A DNA stretch of 64,000 nucleotides from Leptospira sp. (lineage in GTDB: Bacteria; Spirochaetota; Leptospiria; Leptospirales; Leptospiraceae). Both the position numbers and the translations under genes were made by a program. Below the pieces are notes generated by a model. It was not told the origin of the DNA. It was given only the letters and a program-made list of their open reading frames with translations, and did not search any database. The stretch lies in NCBI GenBank assembly GCA_027531445.1, contig JAPZRK010000046.1, positions 44,650 to 108,649 of the forward strand, given 5' to 3'. Shown here piece by piece: positions 60,331-64,000 of the stretch (position 1 is the stretch's first letter; each line of letters opens with the position of its first letter).

Positions 60331-61586
60331 GTAAAGAGCAATATACGAAAGAAGCATTGGATGCTGCTAAAAAAGCAAAATCTGCGTGTAATAAAATACG
60401 TTCTCTTTCCGGAAATCAAAAAAACGCAGTCCTAAAATTAGTCGCGGAGCTTTTGATAAAAAATGAATCCGAAATCATTTCCGAAAATTTCAAAGATATG
60501 GAGAGTGGAAAGAAGAAAGGTCTTTCGTCAGCACTACTCGATCGATTGCTTTTAGATTCAAAACGCATCCAATCAATAAGCCAGAGCGTAATAGAAATAT
60601 CCAATCTACAGGATCCAGTCGGAGAGGTAGTAAGAGGCGTTATACTACCAAATGGTTTGGAACTGTTAACCAAACGTGTACCTATTGGTGTTGTGATGAC
60701 GATATTTGAGTCAAGACCGAATGTAATCATAGATATAGCATCGCTTTCATTTAAATCTGGTAATGCATGCATTCTTCGTGGCGGAAGTGAAGCCTTTCAT
60801 TCAAATTTAATTTTGACTCGAATTTTCCATGAAGCGTTAGAAAGTTTTGGAATCGATACGGGATGTGTTGTTTTTGTGGAAAACACAGAACGGGAAGCGA
60901 TGATTCCCTACTTTCAGCTAGATTCCTTGATAGATATTATTGTGCCACGCGGTGGCGAGGCCTTAATACAGTTTGTAACACAAAACAGCAAAATCCCCGT
61001 AGTGAAACATGATAAAGGAGTCACAAATTTATATGTAGATATAAGTGCGGATCCGGACATTGTTTTACCTATCATATTAAACTCAAAAAAACAAAGACCA
61101 GGTGTATGTAATGCACTCGAAAATTTGATACTTCATAAAGATTATCCTCACTTTAATCGTCTGCTAGGTGATCTATCAAATGAAGGAATAGACCTTTTGT
61201 TAGACGAACCAGCGTTAAGAGTTATCCCAAATGGAAAACCAGTTTCATTGATCGATTACGACACAGAATTTTTAGATTTGCGTTTGAGCATAAAAACTGT
61301 GAATTCCATTGACGATGCAATAGGATTCATCCAAAATCATAGTTCTGGTCATACGGAATGTATCCTATCTGAGGATGCGTCAAGTATTCGTTTATTCCAA
61401 TCATCGCTTGATAGCGCGGCTATTTTTGTGAACTGTTCTACAAGGTTCCATGATGGAGGGGAATTCGGTTTGGGTGCCGAAGTTGGAATTTCCACGGGTA
61501 AACTGCATGTTCGAGGACCTATGGGGCTCACTCATTTAACAACAACTACAACCTACGTATCCGGTAAGGGGCAAGTAAGGGGTTGA
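60327..61586 (+). CDS. proA: Gamma-glutamyl phosphate reductase
   Basis: ProA (419 residues) reduces glutamyl phosphate to glutamate semialdehyde with NADPH. It is an aldehyde-dehydrogenase-fold enzyme with VPIGVVMTIFESRPNV, GNACILRGGSEA, the catalytic-Cys segment KQRPGVCNALE and FHDGGEFGLGAEVGIST. It overlaps proB by four bases and precedes nadD by one base. proC is not in the window. Confidence 0.97.
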   Translation: MSKEQYTKEALDAAKKAKSACNKIRSLSGNQKNAVLKLVAELLIKNESEIISENFKDMESGKKKGLSSALLDRLLLDSKRIQSISQSVIEISNLQDPVGEVVRGVILPNGLELLTKRVPIGVVMTIFESRPNVIIDIASLSFKSGNACILRGGSEAFHSNLILTRIFHEALESFGIDTGCVVFVENTEREAMIPYFQLDSLIDIIVPRGGEALIQFVTQNSKIPVVKHDKGVTNLYVDISADPDIVLPIILNSKKQRPGVCNALENLILHKDYPHFNRLLGDLSNEGIDLLLDEPALRVIPNGKPVSLIDYDTEFLDLRLSIKTVNSIDDAIGFIQNHSSGHTECILSEDASSIRLFQSSLDSAAIFVNCSTRFHDGGEFGLGAEVGISTGKLHVRGPMGLTHLTTTTTYVSGKGQVRG

Positions 61587-61587
61587 A

Positions 61588-62193
61588 ATGATCATTGTTT
61601 ATGGGGGAAGTTTTGATCCTCCGCATATAGGACATTGCGGTATCGTTTCCCAATTAAAGAAAACCTATCCTTTTGCTTTTCGTATTTTTATTGTTCCGAA
61701 CTTTATTTCGCCATTTAAAACTGATAAGTCTCTTTCCAAAGAGATCATTTGGAAATTGTGCAGTTTAACCTTTCAGGAATATTTAGGAGATAAAATACAA
61801 TTATTAGATATTGAAATCAAATCGAAGCAAACAAGCTATACCTTCAATACTATAAAACATATTAAAACTATCTATCCAGATGAGGATATATCTTTATGTT
61901 TTGGTGAGGATAGTTTGAAGGATTTAAAACAGTGGTTTCAGTTTAAAGAATTGAATGATTTAGTTGAAACCTACATAATCCTTCGCCGTTTTACACGGTC
62001 ACCCAATCAATTGACTTTCCCAGATTCAGAGATAGAGTTAAAATCTGATGTATTGCCAAATGAATTATGGGATGTTTCATCTACAAGACTTCGTAACGAT
62101 CGCGAACTCGATTACGCAAAACGATGGATTCATCCTTCTGCACTTTCTTATCTAAAATCGATCGATTGGTTTGATTCAAATGAAAACAATTGA
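61588..62193 (+). CDS. nadD: Nicotinate-nucleotide adenylyltransferase
   Basis: NadD (201 residues) adenylylates nicotinate mononucleotide in NAD synthesis. The nucleotidyl-transferase motif GGSFDPPHIGH is at 6-16, FGEDSLKDL is in the middle and the DVSSTRLRND motif lies near the C-terminus. It follows proA in one direction and overlaps yqeK by some 14 bases. The proA-nadD-yqeK order is common in bacteria. Confidence 0.94.
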   Translation: MIIVYGGSFDPPHIGHCGIVSQLKKTYPFAFRIFIVPNFISPFKTDKSLSKEIIWKLCSLTFQEYLGDKIQLLDIEIKSKQTSYTFNTIKHIKTIYPDEDISLCFGEDSLKDLKQWFQFKELNDLVETYIILRRFTRSPNQLTFPDSEIELKSDVLPNELWDVSSTRLRNDRELDYAKRWIHPSALSYLKSIDWFDSNENN

Positions 62194-62764
62194 AGAGTGG
62201 ATCCATTTTTTTTCCCAAGAAGTGCCAAATGAAATAACTGCTACTCGTTGGGAACACTGTCTACGTGTTGCAAACATTGCAGAAAATTTAGCAAAAATAA
62301 ATAAACATGAGTTCCCTAGAAAAGCTTATTTAGTTGGGATTATCCATGATATCACAAAACAAAAAAAAATAGAATTTCATATAAATCTTTTTCAACAATT
62401 TCAATTTAAGATTCCATTAGATTTACCAGAGGAAGCGTACCACGCCTTCAGTGCACCAATGTTTCTTCGTAATCAGTATCATTTCGATGATGAAGAAATG
62501 TGTTTAGCAATTCAATCACATACTTTAGGTCACAAACAAATGACTCTTCTTGAAAAAATACTATATGCTAGCGATTTTTTAGGTTCTGATTTTGCGCTTA
62601 AACAAAATCAGAAAGAGGAATGGCTACTTAAGACAGAGTTGAATTTAGATTATGGTATTTATCTCAAGTCTACGAAAACTATAAACCAACTTATTAAAAA
62701 AAGGAGTAAAGTGAATCAATCAACAATCGATACGTATAATCAAATTGTAGATTTGATACATTGA
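62180..62764 (+). CDS. yqeK: YqeK-type HD-domain dinucleoside tetraphosphate hydrolase
   Basis: I prefer ATG 62180 (194 residues) over TTG 62171. The HD-domain pattern is HCLRVANIAENLAK (His26), GIIHDITK (His56-Asp57) and a later His-x-Leu-Gly-His segment (SHTLGHKQM). Members of the YqeK family cleave Ap4A and similar alarmones symmetrically. Position right after nadD supports the assignment. No signal or membrane helix. Confidence 0.9.
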   Translation: MKTIEEWIHFFSQEVPNEITATRWEHCLRVANIAENLAKINKHEFPRKAYLVGIIHDITKQKKIEFHINLFQQFQFKIPLDLPEEAYHAFSAPMFLRNQYHFDDEEMCLAIQSHTLGHKQMTLLEKILYASDFLGSDFALKQNQKEEWLLKTELNLDYGIYLKSTKTINQLIKKRSKVNQSTIDTYNQIVDLIH

Positions 62765-63897
62765 ATATTATGATACAAGAATCTGTAGAAAGCAATAAAA
62801 AACCGATGCTTTTACTTGCGATTGCAGGTGGTGTTCTCTTTCTAGCGATGGCAGTTTTATTTCTCAGAAACAAAACCAATTTCGGGGCGGACTTAAAAAT
62901 TGCTTCTAACAAAAAGTCAAATTATTTGATCAGTATTGTTTCAAATAAAGACGAATTTCTGCTCTCATTGTATGCAGAAGTTTATTTCCAAGAAAAGAAG
63001 GCAGCATTTTTTTTCATTAACCCATTGATCTCCTTTGAAGATGAAACTTCGCTCGAAGACGTTGGTAAAAAAGCACCAAGCGAAGTTTATTCTTCTCTTG
63101 AAGATATCCTAGACCATTCTATTCAGAATAAAATTGTAATCCGAGAAAAGGATTTCGTTCAGATTATTGACTTATTAGGCGGCATGGAGCTTTTTTTTGA
63201 ACCCAAAACATCCAAATACTCATCGAAATATTTTCGCAAAAAGCGTATTTACAATCTTGATGGAGAGGATTGTTATGATGTTATTTCAGCATTAGAAGAC
63301 CGAAAACTTTTGACCTATATCCATAGATTAGAAGTACAAGAAAGTATAATGTTAACACTTTTCGAAACGATACATCAAAAGAAAGATCTTGTTACAAAAC
63401 AAAAAGTAAGCCTACTTCATGAACGGATCGAGAATAATATGTCATTAAAGGATTGGGAAACTTTTTTTGATTTTTTTAAAAAGGACCGTATCCATTTTGG
63501 AGTTTCTGAATTACCAGGTGAACCTATAGCAAGAGTTAAGAAAAAAGACGAGATCTTGAAAACGAACCCAGAAACTATCAAAGTAGCATTTAGTAAATTT
63601 GCATCGGACGTTCGCTCTAGCTATTTTTCAGATGGCGAAAGAGCTCGTATTGAAATATTAAACGGGACCGGAAAAAGTGGGCTGGCAAGATACGGGAAAG
63701 CTTTACTCAATGACAAAGGCCTTAAAGTTTTAACTGTAGATAATGCATGGGATGCAAATTTTGAAAAGAGCATCATTCTCAATAGATCAGGTAATACCCA
63801 ATATACGGATGCCATCTCTGAAACCTTTCAGGGAAGAAAAGTATATTTTTCGTTACGTAAAGACCTAGGGCTCGATTCAACGATAATCCTAGGCTAA
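62761..63897 (+). CDS. Membrane-anchored LytR_C / degenerate LCP-like protein
   Basis: This 378-residue protein starts at TTG 62761 (or ATG 62770) and has one membrane helix (about 17-37). The middle part (50-250) follows LytR-CpsA-Psr (LCP) order, with SNYLISIVSNKDEFLLS and IIDLLGGMELFFE. It lacks the Arg-rich segments that bind the lipid pyrophosphate. The C-terminal LytR_C domain (about 295-378) has RARIEILNGTGKSGLA. LCP proteins attach glycans to peptidoglycan; here only the binding role seems likely. It is coupled to yqeK by an overlap. Confidence 0.8.
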   Translation: MNIMIQESVESNKKPMLLLAIAGGVLFLAMAVLFLRNKTNFGADLKIASNKKSNYLISIVSNKDEFLLSLYAEVYFQEKKAAFFFINPLISFEDETSLEDVGKKAPSEVYSSLEDILDHSIQNKIVIREKDFVQIIDLLGGMELFFEPKTSKYSSKYFRKKRIYNLDGEDCYDVISALEDRKLLTYIHRLEVQESIMLTLFETIHQKKDLVTKQKVSLLHERIENNMSLKDWETFFDFFKKDRIHFGVSELPGEPIARVKKKDEILKTNPETIKVAFSKFASDVRSSYFSDGERARIEILNGTGKSGLARYGKALLNDKGLKVLTVDNAWDANFEKSIILNRSGNTQYTDAISETFQGRKVYFSLRKDLGLDSTIILG

Positions 63898-63913
63898 TAT
63901 TTTCAAAATTCAA

Positions 63914-64000
63914 ATGAATAATATCATACCAAAAAGCGAAGATAAACTAGAGCACATTCAAAATAAAAGAAAAAGAATGCTTGAAAAAAAAAAAGATAAT
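63914..64000 (+). CDS. Start of a Lys/Glu-rich hypothetical protein, 3' truncated by window
   Basis: An ATG at 63914 opens a frame of 29 codons to the window end, with MNNIIPKSEDKLEHIQNK followed by basic residues. No family can be recognised from this. In other bacteria the silencing factor gene rsfS often follows nadD-yqeK, but the sequence does not show that, and a charged disordered N-terminus is all that is visible. Confidence 0.55.
   Translation, partial: MNNIIPKSEDKLEHIQNKRKRMLEKKKDN

Noticed and set aside
1..64000. Mobile elements, CRISPR arrays, tRNA or rRNA genes
   Set aside because: No transposase, integrase, direct-repeat array or cloverleaf sequence was found, and intergenic gaps are too short for most of these.

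Overview
The window looks like a core chromosomal segment of a spirochaete of the Leptospira/Leptonema type. This rests on several traits: AT-rich coding DNA with many TTG and GTG starts; lipoproteins with spirochaete-type lipoboxes; an LptD-type outer-membrane protein; MurE with the DNPR (meso-diaminopimelate) signature; an MqnA (futalosine-route menaquinone) gene; and many SpoIIE/STAS, GAF, PAS/EAL and adenylate-cyclase signalling proteins. I cannot name the species from sequence alone. I saw no tRNA, rRNA, insertion sequence, prophage, CRISPR array or integrase. Coding density is very high and no gene-free stretch exceeds 300 bases; the largest gaps are about 200 bases, before the genes at 10920 and 50895.

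Layout. 1-2083 (+): the 3' end of cysS, an overlapping SpoU/TrmH rRNA methyltransferase and a lipoprotein alpha/beta-hydrolase. 10717-2084 (-): a tightly packed run of lptD, a polyprenyl-phosphate sugar transferase, gatC, gatA, hisF and a sodium:solute symporter, mostly joined by 4-base ATGA overlaps. 10920-23092: a small unknown gene, a receiver/histidine-kinase hybrid whose ATP-binding half looks decayed, a UvrD-type helicase, a MORN lipoprotein, an M48 protease, a PAS/dead-GGDEF/EAL protein, a STAS protein, a TPR protein with a HAMP-SpoIIE phosphatase, and an envelope protein. 26508-23089 (-): MoxR ATPase, CoxE/VWA protein and PrsW-like membrane protease. 26615-29256 (+): a 644-residue protein of unknown function followed by a nitrilase-fold protein without its catalytic cysteine. 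32567-29259 (-): Gfo/Idh oxidoreductase, AarF/UbiB kinase and LspA.

32617-35681 (+): murF, purE and purK. 43305-35687 (-): an incomplete division/cell-wall cluster (rsmH, FtsL-like, murE, mraY, ftsW, murG, murC) without ftsI, murD or ftsQAZ. 43350-50685: HIT hydrolase, cheR, mqnA, a probable operon of GAF-SpoIIE-TPR phosphatase, amtB and lipoprotein, and an outer-membrane protein. 50895-55477 (+): two small unknown genes, an AsmA-like protein and a 7TM adenylate cyclase. 57360-55549 (-): typA. 57475-64000 (+): rplU, prp and rpmA, a terminator, then obgE, proB, proA, nadD, yqeK, an LCP/LytR-C protein and the start of one more gene.

The region is mostly housekeeping: envelope building (LptD, Mur enzymes, LspA, sugar transferase), translation (cysS, gatCA, r-proteins, typA, obgE) and amino-acid, purine and NAD synthesis. 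Interleaved with these are signalling proteins, several of which carry degenerate catalytic domains. I found no obvious new defence or mobile system. The best leads are a Prp protease whose usual L27 substrate lacks the cleavable extension, the cluster of pseudo-enzymes, a phosphatase-amtB operon, and an orphan plus-strand terminator near 50800.
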